Assembly (NCBI GenBank): GCA_963698405.1
Contig: CAVOQT010000016.1
Location: forward strand, 1 to 38,155
DNA: 38,155 nt
Source of the DNA: SHZI01 sp963698405
Lineage (GTDB): Bacteria; Pseudomonadota; Gammaproteobacteria; Steroidobacterales; GCA-2729495
Direction of reading: 5' to 3'
The notes beneath the pieces were generated by a model that was not told where the DNA came from, searched no databases, and worked only from the letters and a program-made list of their open reading frames with translations. Shown here one piece after another: positions 15,967-24,118 of this stretch. A program made the translations under genes and the position numbers. Positions within the stretch are counted from its first letter, which is position 1; every line of letters begins with the position of its first letter.

Positions 15967-17117
15967 ATGAATACCTTCAGGCTTTTAAGCGTTCTGTTAT
16001 TACTCGCTTCGCCACTGGCAGCAACTGCAGCCAGCGCACCACAATCCGATGCGGATTGTGCCGCCTTGCTTGAGCGTTGGGCGACCGACCCCAAGGCCGC
16101 ACCGAAACAGGTCATCAATGATTGCAAGGACCAGCTCGCACAGGCAGCAGTAGCGCCTGCCGCTACGCCCGTTCAGATTGCAGCTGTCGATCCCTGCGCC
16201 GGACCGGGCGCCGCAGACTCGGTACTGTGCTGGGGACCATGGGCCAGCATCGCGCCGGCAGCCGGCTTCAGGGAAGATCCGGCCCAGGCATCGATACCGG
16301 ATCGCGACATCTGCGACGCACGTACCGAGCAGTGCCAGCCGCTGGTGGCGGCAGCCCCGCCTGAGCCACCGCTGGGCAGCTGCACACCTGGAACACCCTG
16401 CGGATTTGCCACCATCGTCAGTGGCACCGCATTCACGGGCGAGGCAGAGGACACCGGAATTCGGACGCTTCGACATGGCGCCCGACAGCACCCGGTTCAG
16501 CATCGCACCGGAAAGCGGCAGCGAGAATATCGAGTCGGTAGCGATGACCACCTATCCCGGCGACGGTCCCGGTTATGATCCAGGCCGACGGCAGCGAGGG
16601 AGATCGTCCATTCGTTCCTGAATGCCAGCATAGAACAGGATGGCGACGGACAGGCTCTGATCGCCTCTGACCTGTGGGCCCACGGCACGCTCGAAAATCG
16701 CCCAGTCAGGTCGTTTTGCATGGGGCGTCGCCACCAGCCAGGCCGGGCTCGACACGCTCAACGCGGGCAATGTCAGCCTGAACTTTGCGGGGGCGATGGG
16801 GGTGGACCCCAGACACGGTCGGCTCCATGGCCATCGCCTTCGGTACCAACCCGACCTGGACCGGCACCTGGACCAATCCCGCTTACAGCTTTGGCGCCGG
16901 TGGCACGGTGAGTGGTGCAGATCTGGTTTCACAACCGGGGCAGTTCACGAGTAATGTCAACGCGGCCCAGAGCTTCGTTCAGGGTGCACTGGTTGGCGAG
17001 CAGGGTGCCCCACGCGGTATAACTCACATCATTGACGTCACACTCGAAGGACAGGGTCGCATCAAGGATGCAGGCCTGCTCCGCGAAGTGATCGCCACAT
17101 CTGTCATCAGTCCATAA
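15967..17117 (+). pseudogene. Frameshifted gene for a probable Slam cargo with TbpB-like barrel
   Basis: Reading starts at 15967 with a signal peptide (TFRLLSVLLLLASPLAATAA) and a Cys-rich first part to about 16455. Plausible coding then moves to a second frame (FGRFDMAPDSTRFSIAPES) to about 16580. It moves again (IEQDGDGQALIASDLWAHG) to about 16700, then to SGRFAWGVATSQAGLDTLNA until about 16800. The last frame carries WTGTWTNPAYSFGAGGTVSG and ends at the stop at 17117. At least four frame changes are needed. The reassembled C-terminal part (FAWGV..., NFG-like strand, WTGTW, a GTVSGADL strand, QGALVGEQGAP) looks like the 8-strand barrel of TbpB-like Slam cargos. There is no lipobox, so it was probably a soluble secreted type. 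Neighbouring genes are intact, which favours real decay. Confidence 0.65.
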
Positions 17118-17142
17118 CCGGTTTGTTTACGCGAGAAACGCC

Positions 17143-17730
17143 ATGCAGAAAATCCAACGCCTGACTGCCACACTGCTGCTGATCGTTACCGGCACTGCCG
17201 TGCAGGCTGCCAGTCTCGCGCTCATGCCCTCTGTTGGCACGGTGCAGCAGAGTGGCGCCTTTACCGTAAACATGGTTCTCAATGCTGCGGGTCCGGAAGT
17301 AAGAGGCACACACCCGGGGCAGCACGGCGGCCAAATCAGGGTGAGCTTCGACCAGACCTTGTTGCGCTACGATGGCTTCAGCCTGGCGAGTGGCCTCGGC
17401 TTTCTCTCCTCGCCGGCGGTCACCACGAGTGGCAATACCCAGACAGTACGCCTCGGTTTCAACAAGGCTGCTGATGTCAGTACGGTCGGTGTATTCAGCT
17501 TCACGGCACTTGGCAACCCCGGCAGCCTGGCAGTTATCGATCTTGAGGATGCGAACTCTTTCACCGGCAGCTTCGCCAACTATCTGCCCAACAAGCAGGC
17601 CTTCACCCCGGCATTCATCGATACCCAGGTGAACATTGCCGCCGTACCGCTACCGGCCAGCGTCTGGCTGCTGGCCACCGCCATCGGCGGGCTGACTGCA
17701 CGTCGCCGCTTCCGCCGCAGTACCGGCTGA
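17143..17730 (+). CDS. Exported cohesin-like protein with VPLPA-CTERM sorting signal
   Basis: This 195-residue protein has a signal peptide (LTATLLLIVTGTAVQAAS) and a beta-rich domain of about 130 residues with cohesin-like features (QIRVSFDQTLLRYDGFSLAS, then GVFSFTALGNPGS). The tail is VPLPASVWLLATAIGGL, followed by a basic cluster ARRRFRR. That tail is a VPLPA variant of the PEP-CTERM signal, recognised by an exosortase in the inner membrane. No exosortase gene is in the window. The gene starts 26 bases after the broken cargo gene and ends 12 bases before the transpeptidase gene. It may bind a partner or matrix polymer at the surface; function is inferred only from the fold. Confidence 0.8.
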   Translation: MQKIQRLTATLLLIVTGTAVQAASLALMPSVGTVQQSGAFTVNMVLNAAGPEVRGTHPGQHGGQIRVSFDQTLLRYDGFSLASGLGFLSSPAVTTSGNTQTVRLGFNKAADVSTVGVFSFTALGNPGSLAVIDLEDANSFTGSFANYLPNKQAFTPAFIDTQVNIAAVPLPASVWLLATAIGGLTARRRFRRSTG

Positions 17731-17742
17731 GCCACCATCAGC

Positions 17743-18906
17743 ATGCGGGCCGGTGTACTGGCCCTCGCACTGCTGCTGAGCACAGCGGCATCGGCCGCAC
17801 CGGTTCAGGATCCGGACTGGCACATCCCCCTTACACCCGATACCGCAGGCGAGTCGCAGCGGCCTGAAGCCGTGCGCCTGCGCGCAGCGCTCACCCATTA
17901 CCGCCAACTCGCCGAGGCCGGCGGCTGGCCGGAACTCCCCGCCGGCACAAGCCTGCAGGCCGGACAGCGCGATGAACGGGTTGCACTGCTGCGTGATCGG
18001 CTGCGCATCAGCGGTGATTTCAGCGGCATACCCGCCACCGCCGATGCCTGGTTCTTTGACCTGCCCACAGCGCAGGCACTGCAATCCTTCCAGCGCCGCC
18101 ACACCCTGCCCGACTCCGGCCAACTGGACGAACGCACACGTACGGCACTCAACGTGCCGATCAGCGACCGAATGCAGCAGTTGCAGGTCAACCTGACACG
18201 CTGGAACTGGCTGCCGCGCGAGCCAGGACCGCGCTATCTGTGGGTCAATGTACCTACCGGTTCACTGGAAGTGATCGATCAGGGTGAGACCGTTCTGCGC
18301 ATGCGGATCATCGCCGGCCATCCGAGCCGGCCCACGCCGAGCTTCCAGGACATGGTCCGACAGATCGTCGTCAACCCGTCCTGGTCCGTACCGCACACCA
18401 TCGCGGTCGAAGATCTGCTGCCGGCCCAGCAGGCCGATCCCGGCTTTTTCGCACGGCTCGGCATCCGTGTCTTCCGCGGCACCGGGCCAACTGCCCGCGA
18501 ACTGGATGCCCGGCAGATCGACTGGCAGCGCGTCAGTCCGGGCAGATTCCCCTACCGGCTGCTGCAGAAACCCGGCCCACTCAACAGCCTCGGCCGCTAC
18601 AAGCTGGTCATGGACAACCCCTGGGACATCTTTCTGCACGACACGCCATCGCGGCGACTCTTTGATCTGTCGAGCCGGACCCTGAGTTCCGGCTGCATCC
18701 GCCTTGAGCAGCCGGATGCGCTGGTACAGCTGCTGCTTGAGGGAACGCCACTGCCGGCCGGTGCGGCGGACGGGACCAGAACCCGGAACGTCACGCTCCC
18801 CAAGCCGATACCGGTCTATATCGTCTACCTGACGGCCTGGGTAACACCTGCAGGCGAGGTCAATTTCCGGCCAGACGTTTACGGGCGGGACGCCGGGCTG
18901 CGATAA
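17743..18906 (+). CDS. Short YcbB-like L,D-transpeptidase
   Basis: This 387-residue periplasmic enzyme forms 3-3 peptidoglycan crosslinks or attaches proteins to peptidoglycan. A signal peptide (RAGVLALALLLSTAASA) is followed by a peptidoglycan-binding helix bundle (TAQALQSFQRRHTLPDSGQL) and a YkuD catalytic domain. The catalytic motif is HDTPSRRLFDLSSRTLSSGC, with His299 and Cys318, and the Arg two residues after the Cys is present (GCIRLE). The NPSWSVPHTIAVEDLLP segment is typical of the YcbB branch. At 387 residues it is well below E. coli YcbB (615) and lacks most of the N-terminal scaffold. It probably belongs with the surface-protein genes upstream. Confidence 0.9.
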   Translation: MRAGVLALALLLSTAASAAPVQDPDWHIPLTPDTAGESQRPEAVRLRAALTHYRQLAEAGGWPELPAGTSLQAGQRDERVALLRDRLRISGDFSGIPATADAWFFDLPTAQALQSFQRRHTLPDSGQLDERTRTALNVPISDRMQQLQVNLTRWNWLPREPGPRYLWVNVPTGSLEVIDQGETVLRMRIIAGHPSRPTPSFQDMVRQIVVNPSWSVPHTIAVEDLLPAQQADPGFFARLGIRVFRGTGPTARELDARQIDWQRVSPGRFPYRLLQKPGPLNSLGRYKLVMDNPWDIFLHDTPSRRLFDLSSRTLSSGCIRLEQPDALVQLLLEGTPLPAGAADGTRTRNVTLPKPIPVYIVYLTAWVTPAGEVNFRPDVYGRDAGLR

Positions 18907-18945
18907 TCCCCGGCTTCGCGATTTGACTCCTCAAGGAACCCCAAG

Positions 18946-20244
18946 ATGGCAGAACCAAAGCTCAGCGCCCCTGCAGGCGGCGCCAAGATCACCATCAGCA
19001 ACGGCAAGCTGACAGTCCCGAACAACCCGATCATCCCCTTCATCGAAGGCGATGGCACCGGCCCGGACATCTGGCGCGCCTCGGTACGTGTACTCGATGC
19101 CGCAGTGGCCAAGGCTTACGGCGGCAAGCGCAAGATCCACTGGCTGGAAGTCTTTGCCGGCCAGAAAGCCTACGACAACTACAACACCTGGTTGCCTGAC
19201 GCTACCGTCGAGGCCTGCCGCGAATACCTGGTTTCGATCAAGGGACCGCTGACCACGCCGATCGGTGGCGGCATTCGCTCGCTGAACGTTGCGCTCCGTC
19301 AGTTGCTCGACCTCTACGTCTGCCTGCGCCCGGTGCGTTGGTTCAAGGGTGTGCCCTCCCCGGTCAAGAAGCCGGAGGAAGTGGACATGGTGATCTTCCG
19401 CGAAAACACCGAAGACATTTACGCCGGCATCGAGTTTGAAGCCGGCACCGAGGCCAACAAGAAGTTCCTCGAACTGTTCAAGGCCAACTTCCCGAAGGAA
19501 TACGGCAAGATCCGTTTCCCGAATACTTCTGGCATCGGCATCAAGGCCATTTCGCAGGAAGGCACCGAGCGGCTGTTCCGCGCGACGATCGAATACGCGA
19601 TTGCCAACAAGCGCAAGAGCATCACGATCGTGCACAAGGGCAACATCATGAAGTACACCGAAGGCGCCTTCCGCAACTGGAGCTATGCCGTTGCAGAACG
19701 CGAATTCGGCAGCAAGGTCTACACCTGGGAGCAGTGGGAACGCACCAAGGCGGACAAGGGCGAGAAGGCTGCAAACGAAGAACAGAAAGCCGCCCTGGCC
19801 AAGGGTGCTGTGCTCATCAAGGACGCCATCGCCGACATCACGCTGCAGCAGGTGCTCACCCGCCCCAGCGAGTTCGACGTGATCGCCACGATGAACCTCA
19901 ACGGTGACTACCTGTCCGACGCCCTCGCCGCCCAGATCGGCGGCATCGGCATCGCACCGGGCGGCAACGTCAACTACCTGACCGGTCATGCGGTGTTTGA
20001 AGCAACGCATGGCACCGCGCCAAAGTACGCCGATCTCGACAAGGTCAACCCGGGTTCGGTGATCCTGTCCGGTGAAATGATGCTGCGCTACATGGGCTGG
20101 ACCGAAGCCGCCGACAGCATCATCAGCGCGATGGACAAGACCATCGGCGACAAGACTGTCACCTATGACTTCGCCCGGTTGATGGATGGCGCCAGCGAAG
20201 TGAAGTGCTCCGAGTTCGGCGACGCGTTGATCCGGAACATGTAA
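18946..20244 (+). CDS. icd: NADP-dependent isocitrate dehydrogenase
   Basis: This 432-residue TCA-cycle enzyme oxidises isocitrate to 2-oxoglutarate and CO2. The FIEGDGTGPDIWRASVRVLD opening, the phosphorylatable Ser in GGGIRSLNVALRQ, and the acidic metal site region (DVIATMNLNGDYLSDALAAQ) are intact. So is the NADP segment EATHGTAPKYA. Length is close to the E. coli enzyme (416). AAGGAA lies eight bases before the ATG. A 27-bp inverted repeat after the stop probably ends the transcript. Presence of the loop Ser means control by an AceK-type kinase is possible, though no aceK is in the window. Confidence 0.96.
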   Translation: MAEPKLSAPAGGAKITISNGKLTVPNNPIIPFIEGDGTGPDIWRASVRVLDAAVAKAYGGKRKIHWLEVFAGQKAYDNYNTWLPDATVEACREYLVSIKGPLTTPIGGGIRSLNVALRQLLDLYVCLRPVRWFKGVPSPVKKPEEVDMVIFRENTEDIYAGIEFEAGTEANKKFLELFKANFPKEYGKIRFPNTSGIGIKAISQEGTERLFRATIEYAIANKRKSITIVHKGNIMKYTEGAFRNWSYAVAEREFGSKVYTWEQWERTKADKGEKAANEEQKAALAKGAVLIKDAIADITLQQVLTRPSEFDVIATMNLNGDYLSDALAAQIGGIGIAPGGNVNYLTGHAVFEATHGTAPKYADLDKVNPGSVILSGEMMLRYMGWTEAADSIISAMDKTIGDKTVTYDFARLMDGASEVKCSEFGDALIRNM

Positions 20245-20248
20245 CACC

Positions 20249-20316
20249 CCCCGTAGGAGCGGCTTCAGCCGCGATTATTGGCCTGGAAGATCGCGGCTGA
20301 AGCCGCTCCTACGGGG
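20249..20316. repeat. 27-bp perfect inverted repeat, REP-like element and probable icd terminator
   Basis: The arm at 20249-20275 (CCCCGTAGGAGCGGCTTCAG then CCGCGAT) is the exact reverse complement of 20290-20316, with a 14-nt loop TATTGGCCTGGAAG. The arm carries the GTAGGAGCGGCTTCAGCC sequence found in REP-type elements of Pseudomonas and Xanthomonadales relatives. Related but diverged copies are at about 30784-30822 and 35533-35576. Confidence 0.85.
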
Positions 20317-20325
20317 ATACAACGC

Positions 20326-21081
20326 GTGTCCAGATACGAGGCTCTGCAGGAGGAACTCGGTCCGCTGCTGATTCGGCAGCTTGTGGCCGCCATGGCGCCG
20401 GCCAGTCTGATCTCCATTGCGCTGGTCGCAATGACAGACAACCTCCGCTTCGGGCTGACCGCCGCGCTGGCGAGTCTCATTGCGCTTCCCCTGCTGCTCC
20501 ACCCGCTGTGGCGGCTTCTCATTCCCGCCTACCGCAGCCGATCGGAGCGCCGCGCGGCCATCCGCCGTGAACTGCGGGGGCTGGACCGGCGCATCGCCGC
20601 GATCTTTGCCGGCTACCGGGAGCGGCAACAGGGCGAACACTTCAAGAAGGCCTACGAACTCGCCGGCAGGCCGGTCCGCGACCTGGAAGAAGCACTCTCG
20701 GTAGGCATGTTCCGCGAACGCCGCGAGGTATTCGTCACCGCCTTCATGCGGCAGGGAATCGCGGTACGCGTCACCGCATCCATAGGCTCACCGATGCGCT
20801 GCTCGGCGGCTGACAATCCGGCTCGCTGGAAAGAACACGTGGAGCGGCTCGGTTGCGACGAGATTCGCCAGTATCACAACCACCCGGTGCATAACGGCCA
20901 TACCTCGCCCTCACGTACCGATGTCCGCACTTCAAAGTCGCTGCGCACGCTGCTCGGCCCGCACGGGGCCAGGCTGCGCTCATTGATCATCTGCTGGAAT
21001 GCTGCCCGGGAATGGAAGGTCTTTGAGCACGACACGACGGGGAAACACTGGCTGCACTTCGAGTTTGATGCTGCGGTATAG
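20326..21081 (+). CDS. Membrane-anchored JAMM/MPN-domain protein
   Basis: This protein has about 251 residues from a GTG at 20326; reading further upstream would run through the palindrome. Two hydrophobic segments (about 19-36 and 43-60) form a hairpin or pair of membrane helices. A basic coiled-coil-like stretch (RSRSERRAAIRRELRGLDRR) is next, followed by a C-terminal domain. That domain has His184-x-His186-Pro then Ser196-x-x-Asp199 (HNHPVHNGHTSPSRTD), the zinc motif of JAMM/JAB proteases and RadC-like proteins, followed by a hydrophobic strand (RLRSLIICWN). JAMM enzymes cut isopeptide or peptide bonds of ubiquitin-like tags, but no E1, E2 or ubiquitin-like gene is near. An upstream catalytic Glu cannot be fixed; Glu134 (REVFVTAF) is a candidate. 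The motif is clear, the function unknown. Confidence 0.7.
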   Translation: MSRYEALQEELGPLLIRQLVAAMAPASLISIALVAMTDNLRFGLTAALASLIALPLLLHPLWRLLIPAYRSRSERRAAIRRELRGLDRRIAAIFAGYRERQQGEHFKKAYELAGRPVRDLEEALSVGMFRERREVFVTAFMRQGIAVRVTASIGSPMRCSAADNPARWKEHVERLGCDEIRQYHNHPVHNGHTSPSRTDVRTSKSLRTLLGPHGARLRSLIICWNAAREWKVFEHDTTGKHWLHFEFDAAV

Positions 21082-21088
21082 AGCCGGT

Positions 21089-21108
21089 ACTCAGTTCGTT
21101 TCCTGAGT
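21089..21108. terminator. Small hairpin at convergent gene ends
   Basis: ACTCAG (21089-21094) pairs with CTGAGT (21103-21108) around an 8-nt loop. It includes the recQ stop codon and lies 8 bases after the JAMM gene stop. This is a weak stem, kept only because of its position between convergent genes. Confidence 0.3.
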
Positions 21109-22929
21109 GCATGCGCCCCTGATCACCTGCAGGAAATCCTCGCCGTAGGCAGCCAGTTTTCGCTCACCGATCCCGGACAGCGCGGCGAGTGCCTCCGGGC
21201 TCATCGGCCGCTGACGCACCATCTCCGCCAGCGTGGCGTCATGAAACACCACATAGGGCGGCACGTTCTGCGCCTTGGCTAGCGCCATACGCCGTTCACG
21301 CAGCGCTTCCCAGAGTTCCCGATCTGCTGGCGAGGAAAAACTTCCCGCCGCAGCACTGCCGGATTTCCCTGGACTGCGTTTCGCCCGGGCCCTGGTCGCC
21401 GGCACTTCGCGACGCAGCCACAGCTGCTCTTCACCGCGCAGCACGCCCCGGCAGCCATCGCTCAGATGCAACCCACCGTGTCCGTCCACATCGACGCTGA
21501 GCAAACCGCGTGCAATGAGCTGGCGAAAAATGCCACGCCATACCGTGGCACTGAATTCCGTGCCTATGCCAAAAGTCGAAATCCGGTCATGCCCAAAGCG
21601 TCGGATCCGCTCGTCGTCCTTGCCCAGCAGCACATCGATCAGATACATCACACCAAAGCGCTGACCGGTGCGGTGTACGCAGGACAGCGCCTTCTGTGCC
21701 GCCAGCGTCGCATCCCAGGTTTCCGGCGGTGCGAGACAGTTATCGCAGTTGCCGCACGGCCCAGGGAACGACTCGCCGAGGTACGCCAGCAGCGCCTGCC
21801 GGCGACAGCTGGTCAGCTCACACAACCCTAGCATTGCATCCAGCTTGTGCCGCTCCACGCGCTTGTGCGCATCGTCTGCGGTGGACTCGGCCATCATCTG
21901 CCGCAGCATGATCACGTCCTGCAGGCCATAGCTCATCCAGGCATCGGCGGGCAGTCCATCCCGACCGGCCCGGCCGGTTTCCTGGTAGTAGGCCTCTACG
22001 CTCTTCGGCAGGCTAAGGTGGGCGACAAAGCGCACGTTCGATTTGTCGATACCCATGCCGAAGGCGATCGTCGCAACCACGACCAGACCTTCCTCGCTGA
22101 TAAAGCGTGACTGGTTGGCACTGCGCACACCGGCGCCGAGACCCGCGTGATACGGCAGTGCCGGCACCCCCTTGCCGCTGAGCCATGCAGCAAGGTCATC
22201 CACCTTCTGCCGGGACAGGCAGTAGACGATGCCGGCCTCACCAGCATGCTCCTCACGGATAAAGCGCAGCAGCTGATCGCGCGAATTGGCCTGGCCTTCA
22301 TGCAGGCGATAGCGGATGTTCGGCCGATCGAAACTGCTGATGAATATCTGCGCGGTGTCGAGTCCGAGCCGGGTGATGATCTCCTGTCGGGTTCGCTCGT
22401 CGGCGGTGGCGGTCAGCGCGATGCGCGGAACCTCCGGATAGCGCTCGTGCAGCACGGAGAGCTGCAGGTACTCCGGCCGGAAGTCGTGCCCCCACTGCGA
22501 CACGCAGTGCGCCTCATCGATGGCAAACAACGCGACCGGAACGGCATCCAGCAGATCCAGCATGCGCTCCATCATCAGGCGCTCAGGCGCGACATAGACC
22601 AGATCAAGTTCACCGGCGCGCAACTCGCGTTCAACCCGGCGGGCCTGATCGGCGCTCAATGCCGAATTCAGGAACGCGGCACGCACGCCCAGCTGGCTGA
22701 GCGCGGCCACCTGGTCCTGCATCAGTGAGATCAGCGGCGAAATGACGATCCCGGTGCCATAGCGAACCAGCGCCGGAATCTGATAGCACAGCGACTTGCC
22801 GCCGCCGGTCGGCATCAGCACGAGGGCGTCCTGGCCAGCGATCAGGCTGGCAACCACTTCATCCTGGGGCGGACGGAAACAGTCGTAGCCGAACACGCTG
22901 CGCAGGATATGCGTGGCCTGATCAGTCAT
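21091..22929 (-). CDS. recQ: ATP-dependent DNA helicase RecQ
   Basis: This 612-residue superfamily 2 helicase unwinds DNA 3' to 5' in recombination repair. Domains in order are the helicase core with Walker A (LMPTGGGKSLCYQIP), the DEAH box with the aromatic-rich loop (IDEAHCVSQWGHDFRPEY) and motif VI (QETGRAGRDG), the RecQ zinc-binding region with four Cys (CELTSCRRQ, CGNCDNC), a winged helix, and a C-terminal HRDC domain (DRELWEALRERRMALAKAQN). Length matches E. coli RecQ (609). It is the last gene of the minus-strand run and converges on the JAMM gene. Confidence 0.96.
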   Translation of the reverse strand: MTDQATHILRSVFGYDCFRPPQDEVVASLIAGQDALVLMPTGGGKSLCYQIPALVRYGTGIVISPLISLMQDQVAALSQLGVRAAFLNSALSADQARRVERELRAGELDLVYVAPERLMMERMLDLLDAVPVALFAIDEAHCVSQWGHDFRPEYLQLSVLHERYPEVPRIALTATADERTRQEIITRLGLDTAQIFISSFDRPNIRYRLHEGQANSRDQLLRFIREEHAGEAGIVYCLSRQKVDDLAAWLSGKGVPALPYHAGLGAGVRSANQSRFISEEGLVVVATIAFGMGIDKSNVRFVAHLSLPKSVEAYYQETGRAGRDGLPADAWMSYGLQDVIMLRQMMAESTADDAHKRVERHKLDAMLGLCELTSCRRQALLAYLGESFPGPCGNCDNCLAPPETWDATLAAQKALSCVHRTGQRFGVMYLIDVLLGKDDERIRRFGHDRISTFGIGTEFSATVWRGIFRQLIARGLLSVDVDGHGGLHLSDGCRGVLRGEEQLWLRREVPATRARAKRSPGKSGSAAAGSFSSPADRELWEALRERRMALAKAQNVPPYVVFHDATLAEMVRQRPMSPEALAALSGIGERKLAAYGEDFLQVIRGACTQETN

Positions 22930-23009
22930 ATGCAGGGAATGGCATCCGATACGCGAACGCGCATCTTCGCATGTTGGGGCAGCCGGTGCCGATACGACCG
23001 CCCGGAATC

Positions 23010-24062
23010 TCAGCGCAGCTGGCTGTCCGGCGTCGGCCCGAAGAACATCTCGAAACCCACACCGATACCGGGATTGATCTCCCGCTTCTCCTCAAGGGTC
23101 TCACGCGGCCAGGTTACTGAGCCCAGCAGGTCGATAAACAGCCAGCGCCGGAATACCTGCTGGCGATAGCGCACCTCAGCACCGTAATTCTGTATGGATA
23201 CATCGGCAGCAGTCTCCCCGCGCAGCAGTGCCGTATAGCTGATGGCACGGCGTGAACCGAGGCTCTGAAAGGCCGTCACACCGGTACCCCAGTCCAGCCC
23301 CTCGGTGTCCTCGGCAACCGTCCCGACATTGTTCCAGCGCAGCAGCAGGCGGGAGCTGATCAGGTGATCAAATGCGATCTGGGTGGTCGCGCCGAAGCCG
23401 CGGCTGTCACGCCAGAATGGCGTCTCACGAAAGCGCAGCATATTCTGATCACTGAAGATGAAGTTGTACCTGTAAGTGCCCTTCACGTAGGGGTCGACCG
23501 GAAAGCGGAGCCGCACACCGATGCCGAAGTCGAAGCCCTGCTTGAGATCATCCTGTTTGGCATAGCCGAGGCCGAGCAGCCAGGCGTCATCAGTTTCCGA
23601 GCCCAGGACCGCAGGCTGCGGATTCTCGGAATCCGTGGGGCGCTCCTCAACAAGCTCCTGCTCGTCACCGCGACCCAGCGTGATCCGCGCCCGGTTCTGG
23701 AATGCCGGCAGCGCGAGTCGCGCCCTGAATTTCAGCCGTGTATCGAGATTGTCGCGCCGGTCAAAGGTCTCGTAGAGACCAACCCGGCCATAGGTATCGT
23801 TCGAATCCTGGTCATAGCGCGGGTTGCCAAACAGTCCATCAAACCAGGTAGCTGCCCCGCACACCCCGGAATAGACACCACTCTGGACATCGTCGATCCA
23901 TTGACCGGCTTCCGTACCGGATTCCCTGCACTTCGCGACCGGCGTCTCGGCAGGCGGCACCGGCGGTCCCTCAACCGAATCGTCCTCCGCAGCCACACTG
24001 GGGCCGGCCATCAGCAAGCACAACCCCAATACCCAGACCAAGCCTGTCAGCCGCACGTACAT
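23010..24062 (-). CDS. Putative outer-membrane beta-barrel protein
   Basis: This 350-residue protein has a clear signal peptide (RLTGLVWVLGLCLLMAGPSVAA). A short Pro-rich linker and a two-Cys segment (KCRESGTEAGQWIDDVQSGV then SGVCGAATWFDG) come next. The rest is alternating beta strands (TRLKFRARLALPA, WLLGLGYAKQ, FDFGIGVRLRFPV, LLLRWNNVGTVAE) ending in PGIGVGFEMFFG. The strand pattern and export signal point to a small outer-membrane barrel, but I do not recognise a named family. It sits between glpD and recQ on the same strand. The 56-base gap after glpD and 80-base gap before recQ make co-transcription possible, not certain. Confidence 0.65.
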   Translation of the reverse strand: MYVRLTGLVWVLGLCLLMAGPSVAAEDDSVEGPPVPPAETPVAKCRESGTEAGQWIDDVQSGVYSGVCGAATWFDGLFGNPRYDQDSNDTYGRVGLYETFDRRDNLDTRLKFRARLALPAFQNRARITLGRGDEQELVEERPTDSENPQPAVLGSETDDAWLLGLGYAKQDDLKQGFDFGIGVRLRFPVDPYVKGTYRYNFIFSDQNMLRFRETPFWRDSRGFGATTQIAFDHLISSRLLLRWNNVGTVAEDTEGLDWGTGVTAFQSLGSRRAISYTALLRGETAADVSIQNYGAEVRYRQQVFRRWLFIDLLGSVTWPRETLEEKREINPGIGVGFEMFFGPTPDSQLR

Positions 24063-24118
24063 GACATAACTCTGCCTGAATTGGCCAGAAAAAGCTGAGC
24101 GCAGTCCCGCAGTTCACT

